From assembly GCF_006149005.1 (NCBI RefSeq), contig NZ_VBSL01000011.1, positions 1-64,000 on the forward strand: a stretch of 64,000 nt of DNA. The letters are read 5' to 3'. The notes beneath the pieces are model-generated. The model had not been told where the DNA came from, did not search any database, and saw only the letters and a program-made list of their open reading frames with translations. Made by a program: the position numbers and the translations under genes. Below, in pieces: positions 1 through 7,845 of the stretch (its first letter is position 1; every line of letters starts with the position of its first letter). The stretch is from Larkinella sp. C7 (GTDB lineage Bacteria > Bacteroidota > Bacteroidia > Cytophagales > Spirosomataceae).

Positions 1-70
1 AACCTAAAAAAATGCAACGCACTCCACAACTTTTGTACTTGATCCGATTGTACTTAGATATGAAACACTA

Positions 71-105
71 AAAAACCCCCAAAACAGGCTGTTTTGGGGG
101 TTTTT
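71..105 (-). terminator. Intrinsic terminator after tRNA-Ser
   Basis: A perfect 15-bp inverted repeat (71-85 against 91-105) with a 5-nt loop has an A run on one side and a T run on the other, so it can terminate transcription on either strand. It lies 11 bases past the 3' end of the minus-strand tRNA-Ser, which is its likely target. The first 60 bases of the window hold nothing I can identify. Confidence 0.85.
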
Positions 106-116
106 AGTCATTCTTG

Positions 117-201
117 CAGAGGGAGAGGGATTCGAACCCCCGGACCTGTTACAGTCAACAGTTTTCAAGACTGCCGCGATCGACCACTCCGCCATCCCTC
201 T
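117..201 (-). tRNA. tRNA-Ser (anticodon UGA)
   Basis: On the minus strand the acceptor arm AGAGGGA (195-201) pairs with TCCCTCT near 117, followed by discriminator G. The D-arm, a seven-base anticodon loop CTTGAAA giving anticodon TGA (reads UCA serine codons), a long variable arm typical of class II tRNAs, and the T-loop GGTTCGAATCC are all present. No CCA is encoded. It has its own promoter upstream and terminator downstream, so it is probably a single-gene transcript. Confidence 0.95.
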
Positions 202-219
202 GGGTCACTTATGTGGGTG

Positions 220-250
220 CAAAAGTAAGACGGTTTTTTTATTTTCCCAA
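220..250 (-). promoter_or_regulatory. Promoter of tRNA-Ser
   Basis: On the minus strand TTG (250-248) is followed after 20 bases by TACTTTTG (227-220), a perfect match to the Bacteroidota -7 element TAnnTTTG. Transcription would begin a few bases before the tRNA 5' end at 201. Confidence 0.6.
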
Positions 251-335
251 CACCCTCCGCCAAAATCCGTATTTTTTCCTTCCGATCCCCTAACTTGCCT
301 CCCAAACCATCCGGGTATCAACCCGGTCGACGGCT

Positions 336-575
336 ATGTGGCAGGAAGAAAACAACCAACTCACCCGAACCTTTACGTTCCGGGATTTTAGCGAAGCCTT
401 CGCGTTCATGACCCGCGTGGCCCTCATCGCCGAAAAAATGGACCACCACCCCACGTGGACCAACACCTACAACCAGGTCTCTTTCCAACTCAGCACCCAC
501 GACGCAGGCAACACGGTGACAGAGAAAGACCGTGTTTTAGCCAATGCAATTGACAAAATGATGAGTTATGAATGA
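336..575 (+). CDS. phhB: Pterin-4a-carbinolamine dehydratase
   Basis: A cytosolic enzyme that dehydrates 4a-hydroxytetrahydrobiopterin, recycling the pterin cofactor of aromatic amino acid hydroxylases. The 79-residue protein is slightly shorter than the usual 95-110 because it starts close to the core. It keeps the family signature: HHP at 37-39, TH at 54-55 and T62xxD65, the active-site histidines and the conserved C-terminal acid. No hydroxylase is nearby. The last five codons and the TGA stop lie inside the left arm of an inverted repeat (558-637), so the C-terminal MMSYE may come from repeat invasion. Family call is firm; the in vivo substrate is inferred. Confidence 0.85.
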   Translation: MWQEENNQLTRTFTFRDFSEAFAFMTRVALIAEKMDHHPTWTNTYNQVSFQLSTHDAGNTVTEKDRVLANAIDKMMSYE

Positions 576-637
576 TGAACGATGGATTAGCTGACGCAGC
601 GCTATTAATTCATCGTTCATCATTCATAACTCATCAT
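558..637. repeat. Intergenic hairpin island 1 (32-bp arms)
   Basis: Arms 558-589 and 606-637 match at 31 of 32 positions; the 16-nt loop contains GCTGACGC. The arms are built from a low-complexity GATGAA/TTATGAA pattern. The left arm contains the stop codon of the pterin dehydratase gene and the right arm ends 8 bases before rsmI. There is no T run after the stem, so terminator activity is only a guess. Confidence 0.85.
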
Positions 638-645
638 TCAAAACC

Positions 646-1311
646 ATGAAACTCTACCTCGTCCCCACCCCTATTGGTAATCTGGATGACATTACGCTGC
701 GGGCGGTGAATATACTGAAGTCGGTGGATGCCATTCTGGCGGAAGACACGCGCACCTCGGGTTTTCTGCTGAAACACCTCCAGATCAGCAAACCGCTCCA
801 CAGCTACCATATTTTTAATGAACACCAGACCGTGCAGCGCGTCATTGCCCAACTCAAAACGGGCAAAACCCTGGCGCTGGTGTCGGACGCCGGAACGCCC
901 GCCATCTCCGATCCCGGTTTTCTGCTCGTGCGCGAGTGCATCAAACACGAGATTCCGGTCGAGTGCCTGCCCGGTCCCACGGCCTTTGTCCCGGCGCTGG
1001 TCAACTCCGGGTTGCCCGCCGACCGGTTTACGTTCGAGGGATTTCTGCCCCACAAAAAAGGCCGCCAGACCCGCCTTTCCGAGCTGGCCGAAGAAACCCG
1101 CACAATGGTTTTCTACGAATCGCCCCACCGGCTGGTGAAATCGCTGACCCAGTTTGCCGAGGTTTTCGGCCCCGACCGACCAGCCAGCGTATCGCGCGAG
1201 CTGACAAAACTGTTTGAAGAAACCGTTCGCGGTTCGTTACAGGAAATAATTACGTACTTTGCCGAAAAAACGATAAAAGGTGAACTTGTCATTGTTGTCC
1301 AGGGAAAATAG
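646..1311 (+). CDS. rsmI: 16S rRNA (cytidine-1402-2'-O)-methyltransferase RsmI
   Basis: Methylates the 2'-O of C1402 in the decoding centre of 16S rRNA using S-adenosylmethionine. At 221 residues it is the usual compact Bacteroidota length and lacks the C-terminal extension of the E. coli enzyme. Visible tetrapyrrole-methylase-fold motifs: VPTPIGNLDD near 6-15, AEDTRTS at 32-38, SDAGTPAISDPG at 80-91 and a PGPTA loop near 108. The last 32 bases overlap the GTG start of the next gene, so the two are probably translated together. Confidence 0.95.
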   Translation: MKLYLVPTPIGNLDDITLRAVNILKSVDAILAEDTRTSGFLLKHLQISKPLHSYHIFNEHQTVQRVIAQLKTGKTLALVSDAGTPAISDPGFLLVRECIKHEIPVECLPGPTAFVPALVNSGLPADRFTFEGFLPHKKGRQTRLSELAEETRTMVFYESPHRLVKSLTQFAEVFGPDRPASVSRELTKLFEETVRGSLQEIITYFAEKTIKGELVIVVQGK

Positions 1312-2524
1312 CCAACGACTTCTGAAAGCTGTTTTCGTTATTCTATATTCGGTATTCAGTATTCAGTATTCATCCGGCCAGTCGCTTTCCCCCCAGGCCA
1401 AAGTCAGCCTGATCACCGTGGCACCGGGGTCCGAATTGTACTCGTCCTTCGGCCATACCGCCCTCTGGATCAGCGACCCCATGTACGGCGTCGACCGGGT
1501 GTACAACTACGGCACGTTTGCGTCCTACGCCGACAATTTTTACGTCAAATTCCTGAAAGGCACCCTGCCCTATTACGTGTCGGTGTATCCCATGCCGAAC
1601 ATGATTTACGGGTCGCAGTTGGAAAATCGCACGCTCAAGGAGCAAATCCTGAACCTGTCGGATGCCCAGAAACAGCGGCTGTTTCAGCTCCTGGAAACCA
1701 ACGCCCTGCCCGAAAACCGGGAATACAGCTACCGGTTTTATTACGACAATTGCGCCACCCGCCCGCGCGACATGCTCGTCAAAGCCTGTGGCGACAGCCT
1801 GCGGTTTGCCAACGTGGTCGATTCCACGAAGTCGTACCGCGACTGGATGAACGAATACATTGCCAACCAGGCCTGGGCGCGGATGGGCATGAACCTCGGC
1901 ATCGGGTATCCGGCCGACATCAAGGCCACGCCCTGGCAGGCCATGTATTTGCCCGACAATGTCTACACGGAAGTCGACCACGCCCGGCTGATCACCGCCA
2001 ACGGACAGGAAACGCCATTGGTGGCCAACAGCCTGATGCTGTTCCGGGCCGTCACGGCGGAAGAAACCAACGCGTTTCTGACGTATCTGCTTTCGCCGGA
2101 TTTCTTTTTTGCGGTACTGCTGGTGGTGGTTTTTCTGATCACCCGCCGTCAGCAACGGGCCAAAAAAGCCGGTTTCTGGCTCGATCGGCTGCTGTTTGGC
2201 TTCACCGGTTTCTGGGGCTGGTTTCTGGTTTTTCTGTGGTTCGGCACTGATCACGGCGTCACGACCTGGAACCCGGCGCTGCTGTTCATGATGCCGCTCC
2301 ATGTGCCGCTGATTTTCTGGATAACCCGCCGGGGCAATCCCCAAACAATCCGGATGTATTTCCTGTTGACGATGGTGTGTCTGGTCCTGTTCTTTTTGTA
2401 TGCGTTTTTTCAGGATTACCTCTACGGGTTTACGTTCTTTTTACTAACCTTGTTGTTCCGCGCGTTTTACCAATTCCGCACGGCATCCACCCAAACCGCA
2501 CCGTCCACTTATGCCAGGTCATGA
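1280..2524 (+). CDS. DUF4105-type membrane protein with N-terminal signal
   Basis: Domain DUF4105 fills residues about 38-200, with the typical LITVAPGSELYSSFGH start and a conserved YDNCATRPRD segment near 155-164. It is followed by four or five hydrophobic helices (about 275-400). Its function is not established; the NC-containing core resembles a cysteine-hydrolase fold, so a membrane-anchored hydrolase is possible. The GTG start is preferred because any later start removes the charged n-region of the signal peptide (h-region about 17-31, cleavage near SSG-QS). The h-region is written in a repeat-like sequence (1336-1373) resembling hairpin-island arms. It overlaps rsmI by 32 bases and the next gene by 14, so it is part of an operon. 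Confidence 0.75.
   Translation: MNLSLLSRENSQRLLKAVFVILYSVFSIQYSSGQSLSPQAKVSLITVAPGSELYSSFGHTALWISDPMYGVDRVYNYGTFASYADNFYVKFLKGTLPYYVSVYPMPNMIYGSQLENRTLKEQILNLSDAQKQRLFQLLETNALPENREYSYRFYYDNCATRPRDMLVKACGDSLRFANVVDSTKSYRDWMNEYIANQAWARMGMNLGIGYPADIKATPWQAMYLPDNVYTEVDHARLITANGQETPLVANSLMLFRAVTAEETNAFLTYLLSPDFFFAVLLVVVFLITRRQQRAKKAGFWLDRLLFGFTGFWGWFLVFLWFGTDHGVTTWNPALLFMMPLHVPLIFWITRRGNPQTIRMYFLLTMVCLVLFFLYAFFQDYLYGFTFFLLTLLFRAFYQFRTASTQTAPSTYARS
1336..1373 (+). repeat. Single arm-like repeat inside a coding sequence
   Basis: CGTTATTC followed by TATATTC, GGTATTC and two AGTATTC units closely resembles the arms of the islands at 28525-28830 and 37941-38020. Here it has no partner arm and is read in frame as residues 19-31 of the DUF4105 signal peptide. 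Confidence 0.55.
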
Positions 2525-3359
2525 TATCCAATTGGCGGGTTTAACCCAGCAGATCACTGAAATTGCCCGGCAGGCCGGGGCATTCATCCGGCAGGAAAGA
2601 CTTTCGTTTTCCAGTGAGCACATTGAATACAAAGACGTTAACAATCTGGTTTCGTATGTCGACAAAGAGGCCGAGAAGCTGATTGTCGAAGCCCTGCACA
2701 CGCTGCTGCCCGAAGCCGGTTTTATCACCGAAGAAGGCACCACCGGGCAAAACGCCGACCGCACCGGCCTGAACTGGATCATCGATCCGCTCGACGGCAC
2801 GGCGAATTTCATCCATAATCTGCCGGTTTTTTCGGTCAGCATCGGACTGGCCGATGGCAAAACACCGATTGCGGGGGCGGTTTATGACATCAACCGCGAC
2901 GAGTGTTACCACGCCTACACGGGCGGGGGAGCCTGGTGTCTGCGCAACGGCGCGGTCGACGAGCGCATCGCCGTGTCGCCCGCAACCCGGCTGCATGAAA
3001 GCATGATTGCCACCGGTTTTCCGTATTCCAGCATGGACCGCATCGAGCGGTATCTGGCCATCCTGGCGTCGCTCATGAAGCGCACCCACGGCCTGCGCCG
3101 GATGGGTTCGGCCGCCATCGACCTGGCCTACGTCGCCTGCGGACGGTTTGAAGCCTATTACGAATTCAACCTTAACTCCTGGGACATGGCTGCGGGCGTG
3201 CTGCTGGTGCGCGAAGCGGGCGGTATTGTCACCGACTTCAACGGGGGCGACGAGTTTCTGTTCCGGGGCGACGTGCTCGCGGGTTGTGCCATGCAGCCCG
3301 AACTGCTGGCCGTCATCGAGGAATACTGGAACAACGAAGGAACACTGCCGATTCGTTAA
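2511..3359 (+). CDS. Inositol monophosphatase family phosphatase
   Basis: A Mg-dependent sugar- or inositol-phosphate phosphatase of 282 residues. Metal-binding motif 1 is E74E75 followed by D92PLDGT, and motif 2 is W224DMAAG; both are intact, so it should be active. SuhB-type inositol monophosphatase is the closest match. The substrate is uncertain, because related enzymes also hydrolyse fructose-1,6-bisphosphate, PAP or histidinol phosphate. The ATG overlaps the end of the DUF4105 gene by 14 bases, and the next gene follows 12 bases after the stop. Confidence 0.85.
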   Translation: MPGHDIQLAGLTQQITEIARQAGAFIRQERLSFSSEHIEYKDVNNLVSYVDKEAEKLIVEALHTLLPEAGFITEEGTTGQNADRTGLNWIIDPLDGTANFIHNLPVFSVSIGLADGKTPIAGAVYDINRDECYHAYTGGGAWCLRNGAVDERIAVSPATRLHESMIATGFPYSSMDRIERYLAILASLMKRTHGLRRMGSAAIDLAYVACGRFEAYYEFNLNSWDMAAGVLLVREAGGIVTDFNGGDEFLFRGDVLAGCAMQPELLAVIEEYWNNEGTLPIR

Positions 3360-3371
3360 AATCAAGGTTTT

Positions 3372-3908
3372 ATGTCCGACACCAACGATCTCCGCTATCC
3401 CATTGGCCCGTTTACCTACGGCCATACTTATACCTTCGATCAGTCGCAGGAACACATTGCCGCCATTGCGGTTTTTCCGCACAACCTCACCGAACTGGTG
3501 GGTCGCTGGGGTGACAGCCGGCTAGACACGCCCTACCGCCCCGGTGGCTGGACCGTCCGGCAGGTGGTTCACCACGTCGCCGACAGCCACATGAATGCCT
3601 ACGTCCGCACCAAACTGGCGTTGACCGAAGCCATTCCGACCATCAAACCGTATGACGAAAACGCGTGGGCAACCCTCCCCGACTACCGGCTTTCCATTGC
3701 ACCGTCACTGGTCATTCTGAGCAACTTACACCAGCGTTGGGTAGCAGTTTTGAATACCCTGACCGAAACGCAGCTTCAGCGGCTGTATTTCCACCCCGAA
3801 AGCAAAAAGCAGTTTTCACTCGCCGAAGCCCTCGCCAACTATGCCTGGCACGGCGAACACCACTACCAACACGTCTACCAGCTCGCCCTCCGGAACCATT
3901 GGGTTTAG
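3372..3908 (+). CDS. YfiT/BstA-like DinB-fold metal-dependent protein
   Basis: A 178-residue DinB-superfamily four-helix-bundle protein, the normal length for the YfiT group. It has the group's N-terminal YPIGPF signature, LDTPYR followed by GGWTVRQVVHHVADSHMN (His about 66 and 71), and a late WHGEHHYQH that supplies further metal ligands. In Bacillus the relative BstA is a bacillithiol S-transferase acting in thiol-dependent detoxification, so a thiol transferase is the best guess. No thiol-biosynthesis genes are visible here. A hairpin island starts just after the TAG stop. Confidence 0.75.
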   Translation: MSDTNDLRYPIGPFTYGHTYTFDQSQEHIAAIAVFPHNLTELVGRWGDSRLDTPYRPGGWTVRQVVHHVADSHMNAYVRTKLALTEAIPTIKPYDENAWATLPDYRLSIAPSLVILSNLHQRWVAVLNTLTETQLQRLYFHPESKKQFSLAEALANYAWHGEHHYQHVYQLALRNHWV

Positions 3909-3915
3909 TTAAGAG

Positions 3916-3980
3916 TTAAGAGTGAAGAGTTGGCTGACGCGAGCGAAAAACAAGTGCCACAGCCAACTCGTCACTCTTAA
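3916..3980. repeat. Intergenic hairpin island 2 (21-bp arms)
   Basis: Arms 3916-3936 and 3960-3980 match at 20 of 21 positions. The left arm runs into GGCTGACGC (3932-3940), the core shared with other islands. The arm sequence (TTAAGAGT type) differs from island 1. It begins 8 bases after the yfiT-like stop and ends 6 bases before the next small gene. Confidence 0.8.
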
Positions 3981-3986
3981 TTCAAA

Positions 3987-4160
3987 GTGTTCGAACAACT
4001 CCTCATCGGTCTGATTTTCCTGGGTGCGGTGGCCTACCTCGGTCGCCGGGCGTGGAAGAGTCTGTTCCGGAAAGAGGCCGGTTGTGCGAAGGGATGCGGG
4101 TGCAGCACCGATACAAAAATCGCGTCTGTTAACAAATCAGGGCGGTTACCAGTTAACTAA
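3987..4160 (+). CDS. FeoB-associated-type Cys-rich small membrane protein
   Basis: A 57-residue protein with a GTG start: FEQLLIGLIFLGAVAYL forms one hydrophobic helix (residues 2-18), then a basic stretch RRAWKSLFRK, then a cysteine cluster GCAKGCGC (about 33-40). This layout is that of the small FeoB-associated Cys-rich membrane proteins, which usually accompany ferrous iron transporters. No feoB is in the window, so a role in iron handling is only suggested by family. The GTG is the only start that includes the full helix. Confidence 0.65.
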   Translation: MFEQLLIGLIFLGAVAYLGRRAWKSLFRKEAGCAKGCGCSTDTKIASVNKSGRLPVN

Positions 4161-4185
4161 TTGGTAGTACGTATTCCGGCCCAAC

Positions 4186-5610
4186 ATGACGAGTGACGAA
4201 AGCGGGGGAAACCGATTCCCCTCTTATATTCCCATAACCGTGATTCTCGCTTTGTTGATGGCGGGTATCTTTTCCTGCAAAAAAGTCAACCCTGATCCAC
4301 CCGCTGCCCGCAATTTCGATGACTCCCTGACGGCCGACAGTTCCTACGTGACGGCTCCGATTCTGTTTGAAATTTCTGAACTCGAAGAAAAAATCAACAA
4401 GGCCCTTGGCGTAGTACTGGTTGAAAAAGCCGAAATAAAAAGCGGCAAATCGCGGTCACTACACCTGCGCATCGAACGAAACGGCCCCATTAAACTGGCT
4501 TTTGACGGCACCCGGTTGACGTTCAGTGCATCCCTGAAAATCTGGATCAGCAATCCCATGAATCTGCTGACCAACTCGAAAGATACCAGCAACCGGGTAT
4601 ATAGCGCCATCGACGTGCGTTTTCGCAGTCCGCTGACGGTACAGGACAACTGGCGTGTGCAAACCCGCGTGGAGCTGGAAAACTATCGCTGGATTACCGA
4701 ACCCCGGATTCGGGTGCTGGGTATAGACATCCCCGTTACCCGGCTGGCCGACCGCATTCTGGAAAAACGGGAAGACGGCATCGAGAACGCCATCGACAAC
4801 GCGGTTTTTAACGAACTCCGGCTGGATCGTGAACTGCAAACCGTCTGGAACGATATTCAGAAACCGCTGCTCATCAACCGGCAGTTTCAGCAGGTCTGGC
4901 TTCTCCCCCGCCCCTACGCCGTCCTGGTTGGGCCGATTCGCGGCAATCCGAAAACGATTGTGATTCCGATGCGGCTGAAACTGGGTGTCGACACGAAATT
5001 TGGTACCCGACCGGTTTACACGCCCCGAGCCCAACTTCCACGCCTGCAGAAAGTGGCTTCGCTGCCCATGATGTCGCGCATCAACCTTTTGAGCCGCATT
5101 CCCTATACGCAACTGACAGCGGTTTTGAATACCTTCATCCGGGGGAAAAAACTCAACGTGATCAATCACCTGGTCAACATCGAAAAAGCCGATATCTACG
5201 GGGGTGAACACGCCCTGATTGTCCGGACAGACATCAAAGGAGCCATTCGGGGTAGTCTCTACTTTCGGGGCAGACCGACCTTCGACACCGTCCGCAACGA
5301 ACTGGTGATGAAAAACCTCGACTACGACATCCACACGGAGCAATCGCTGGCCCGGGTCGCCGACTGGCTGCTCCACGATACGCTCAAAGATACCTTGCAG
5401 GCCACCCTGAAACTACCGCTTCAGGAACATTTTACGCTGCTTCCCCACAAAATCGAGACGGCCTTTTCGCGGGCTAAAGTGGGACGAAAAGCCCGCATTG
5501 CCATTCCGAAGTTTGAATTGAAACCCAAAGCCATTGCCGTCCGCCCCGACGGTTTGTACATTCTTCTCCACACCGATGCCGCGATGCGGCTTGAAGTTGT
5601 AGATTTGTAA
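4186..5610 (+). CDS. DUF4403 family lipoprotein
   Basis: A 474-residue protein of the Bacteroidota DUF4403 family; function unknown. An N-terminal hydrophobic segment (residues 14-30) ends in IFSC, a plausible lipobox with Cys31, so it is likely a lipoprotein. The rest is soluble, rich in beta strands, with repeated ITRLADRILEKRED-like helices and few cysteines. This fits the suggestion that the family carries lipid-binding (TULIP-like) domains, which I cannot confirm from sequence. It stands between the small Cys-rich gene and a metallophosphoesterase on the same strand, separated from the latter by a hairpin island. Confidence 0.7.
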   Translation: MTSDESGGNRFPSYIPITVILALLMAGIFSCKKVNPDPPAARNFDDSLTADSSYVTAPILFEISELEEKINKALGVVLVEKAEIKSGKSRSLHLRIERNGPIKLAFDGTRLTFSASLKIWISNPMNLLTNSKDTSNRVYSAIDVRFRSPLTVQDNWRVQTRVELENYRWITEPRIRVLGIDIPVTRLADRILEKREDGIENAIDNAVFNELRLDRELQTVWNDIQKPLLINRQFQQVWLLPRPYAVLVGPIRGNPKTIVIPMRLKLGVDTKFGTRPVYTPRAQLPRLQKVASLPMMSRINLLSRIPYTQLTAVLNTFIRGKKLNVINHLVNIEKADIYGGEHALIVRTDIKGAIRGSLYFRGRPTFDTVRNELVMKNLDYDIHTEQSLARVADWLLHDTLKDTLQATLKLPLQEHFTLLPHKIETAFSRAKVGRKARIAIPKFELKPKAIAVRPDGLYILLHTDAAMRLEVVDL

Positions 5611-5631
5611 ACTGTAGACCATAAACCTCAC

Positions 5632-5688
5632 CCCCAACCGAAGCGACCGGCCCCCGAGGGGGCTAAACAGTCGTCGCTTCGGTTGGGG
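5632..5688. repeat. Intergenic hairpin island 3 (16-bp arms)
   Basis: Perfect 16-bp arms (5632-5647 and 5673-5688, CCCCAACCGAAGCGAC type) enclose a second hairpin, GCCCCC/GGGGGC (5650-5655 and 5658-5663). It lies 21 bases after the DUF4403 stop and 11 bases before the metallophosphoesterase start. Confidence 0.8.
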
Positions 5689-5699
5689 TAATTCCGCCA

Positions 5700-6911
5700 A
5701 TGAGTTCAGAAAAAAGAGAGCCGGAGCAATACGTCGATTTAGGGCATAGCGATGTGGAAAACCACCTCAAAACGCAGGCGGCTTTGTATGAGAAGCGATT
5801 GAAAGAAGGCGGTTCGGCCAACAAAGTGGCCGCGTTTTTTGCCACCAATCTGTTCGGATTTGCCTACCACTACCTCAAAAGCCGTTTTGGCCCCAAAGCC
5901 GCCTACCAGTTTTATCCCAGCAACGGCGACGACGGCATTTATCCGCTGCATACGTATTCTGAAACCGTAACGATGGCACTGGTGTCGGACTGGGCCACCG
6001 ACACGCCCGAATCGGACCTGATCGGCCACCTGATCCGCGATCATGACCCGGATTATACCCTTCACCTCGGCGATATTTACTTTGTCGGCACCCCGCAGGA
6101 AGTGGCCACCAATTTTACGGACCCCGACGCGTCCTGGCATTTTGGCAAACACGGCAGTCTGGCGTTGTCGGGCAACCACGAGATGTATTCCAACGGAACG
6201 GCGTATTTCAAACACCTGCTGCCCGCCATGAAAATCCGGAAAGGGAGCCAGATTGCCACCCAGCAGGCCGGTTTTTTCTGTCTGGAAAACGAACACTGGC
6301 GGATCATCGGCCTCGATACGGGCTACAACTCGACCAACCGCCCCTTGCTGGAAGTGCTGTTCAAACCCGACTGCAACCTGCGGAAAGAGCAGGTGCAGTG
6401 GCTGACCGAAACCGTGAAACTGGGCAACCCGGACGACAAACGCGGCATCATTTTCCTGAGCCACCATCCGTACTTCTCCTCGTTTCGCGACGATCACCCC
6501 GTGGTGGGTCGTCAACTCAAAACCATCTTTGGAGCCGCCGAACGACCGGTTCTGTGGTTTTGGGGTCACGAACACCGCCTTTCGTTTTACAATCAATACG
6601 GTTTTCCGGACGGGATTAAAGCCTGGGGGCGTTGTGTCGGACATGGTGGCATGCCCGTTGAAACCGACCCGCCGGACCAGGGTCACCTGGGGCAGCTTGT
6701 GTTCTACGACCAGCGGATTCGGGAGCGCATCCGCCGTCGCGATGTCGGTTACAACGGTTTCGCCCTGCTGTCCATCAACGGCCCGGCGATCGACATCAAC
6801 TACATCGACCAGACCAACAAAACCGTCATCGCCGAACGCTGGACCGTCGATCCCGCCGGCGCCTTATCCTCCGAAATCATCGAAGTTCATCCGGATGTGA
6901 CGAAATACTGA
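5700..6911 (+). CDS. Calcineurin-like metallophosphoesterase
   Basis: A 403-residue cytosolic metallophosphoesterase; no signal peptide is seen. The binuclear metal site can be traced: D97 in SDWATD, HLGD at 122-125, GNHE at 158-161, SHH at 254-256 and GHEH at 289-292. The first 90 residues are an extra helical region and the last 90 a beta-rich domain, so it is not a minimal phosphodiesterase. Substrate is unknown. It converges on the DNA glycosylase gene, with a hairpin island between them. Confidence 0.8.
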   Translation: MSSEKREPEQYVDLGHSDVENHLKTQAALYEKRLKEGGSANKVAAFFATNLFGFAYHYLKSRFGPKAAYQFYPSNGDDGIYPLHTYSETVTMALVSDWATDTPESDLIGHLIRDHDPDYTLHLGDIYFVGTPQEVATNFTDPDASWHFGKHGSLALSGNHEMYSNGTAYFKHLLPAMKIRKGSQIATQQAGFFCLENEHWRIIGLDTGYNSTNRPLLEVLFKPDCNLRKEQVQWLTETVKLGNPDDKRGIIFLSHHPYFSSFRDDHPVVGRQLKTIFGAAERPVLWFWGHEHRLSFYNQYGFPDGIKAWGRCVGHGGMPVETDPPDQGHLGQLVFYDQRIRERIRRRDVGYNGFALLSINGPAIDINYIDQTNKTVIAERWTVDPAGALSSEIIEVHPDVTKY

Positions 6912-6914
6912 AGG

Positions 6915-6989
6915 AGGAATGATGGGTTACGAATGATGAATGTACGCGTCAGCCCATTCATCGTTCATCATTCATAACCCATCATTCCT
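6915..6989. repeat. Intergenic hairpin island 4
   Basis: Left arm 6915-6942 and right arm 6955-6989 are the same GGAATGATGGGTTA(T/C)GAATGATGAA sequence in opposite directions, with seven bases missing from the left arm. The loop contains GCGTCAGCC, the reverse complement of the shared core. It fills the gap between two convergent stop codons and its right edge touches the TAG of the glycosylase gene. Confidence 0.8.
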
Positions 6990-7599
6990 ATTCTGCCTTC
7001 CACCGCCACAAATACCGGGATGCCAGCGTACGGTGGGGGCGCCACGGCTCGGCAATCTCATGTAGCCTTTTGTATAAAGCCCGGCCGGTTTCGGTCAGGC
7101 CGTAGGCTTTCACCATCTTTTGCCGAATCACCAGATCATCGATCGGGAACACGTCGGGCCGATCCAGCACGAACATCAGCAGCATTTCGACCGTCCATCG
7201 GCCTACGCCCTTGATCGGCAGCAGGTATTGCACCACTTCTTCGTCGGTCAGTGGGCCAAGGTGGTCGCTGGTCATTGGGTTTTGCAGGGCAAATGCGGCC
7301 ACACTTTGCAGATAGACGGATTTCTGGCCCGACAACCCCGCGCTCCGCAATTCCTCCGGCGACTTGGCCACCAACTGTTCAGGGTAGGGATAGCCATCGG
7401 GGAACAGGGCCAGAAACCGGGTAAAAATGGAATCGGCTGCTTTGACAGAGATCTGCTGGGAGACGATGCTTTCCAGCAGCGCCAGGTAAATCCGGTTTCT
7501 GGCCGGGTCTTCGTCGTATGCAAACGCCACTTTGGGCAAGGGCGTCGAATCGATAATTTGCTTCAAAATGGCATCTTTGGCGAGATGGTCGAGTGGCAT
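6988..7599 (-). CDS. AlkA-like DNA-3-methyladenine glycosylase
   Basis: A 203-residue HhH-GPD glycosylase that would remove alkylated purines from DNA in base excision repair. The helix-hairpin-helix motif is IKGVGRWT (129-136), and the catalytic aspartate is D155 in FPIDDLVIRQ. It lacks the N-terminal TBP-like domain of E. coli AlkA and has no iron-sulphur cysteines, which puts it in the compact AlkA-like group rather than with EndoIII/MutY. The 246 bases between it and the cytochrome gene show no gene. Confidence 0.85.
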   Translation of the reverse strand: MPLDHLAKDAILKQIIDSTPLPKVAFAYDEDPARNRIYLALLESIVSQQISVKAADSIFTRFLALFPDGYPYPEQLVAKSPEELRSAGLSGQKSVYLQSVAAFALQNPMTSDHLGPLTDEEVVQYLLPIKGVGRWTVEMLLMFVLDRPDVFPIDDLVIRQKMVKAYGLTETGRALYKRLHEIAEPWRPHRTLASRYLWRWKAE

Positions 7600-7845
7600 G
7601 GGAAAGGTCTTTCAGGTCCTTGAATAGAAACAATAAAGATCGGAAGGAATGCGCAGACGGACACCGTTTCAGGCCATTTTCCCGCTCCCTGACCGACCCG
7701 TATGATGGGCTTCTTTTGACACTTCATCCGGAAGTTGTTACGGTTCAGCGGGTTGAAAATTGGGAGGAGAAGGGAAGTGCGGCAATTTTGTGCTGTTCGG
7801 ATTGAAAAAAACCTATCCACACCACTTTCTTGTTCACTCACTCCC

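Noticed and set aside
4-195. Open frame of 63 codons on the minus strand
   Set aside because: It reads through the tRNA-Ser and its terminator; no protein character.
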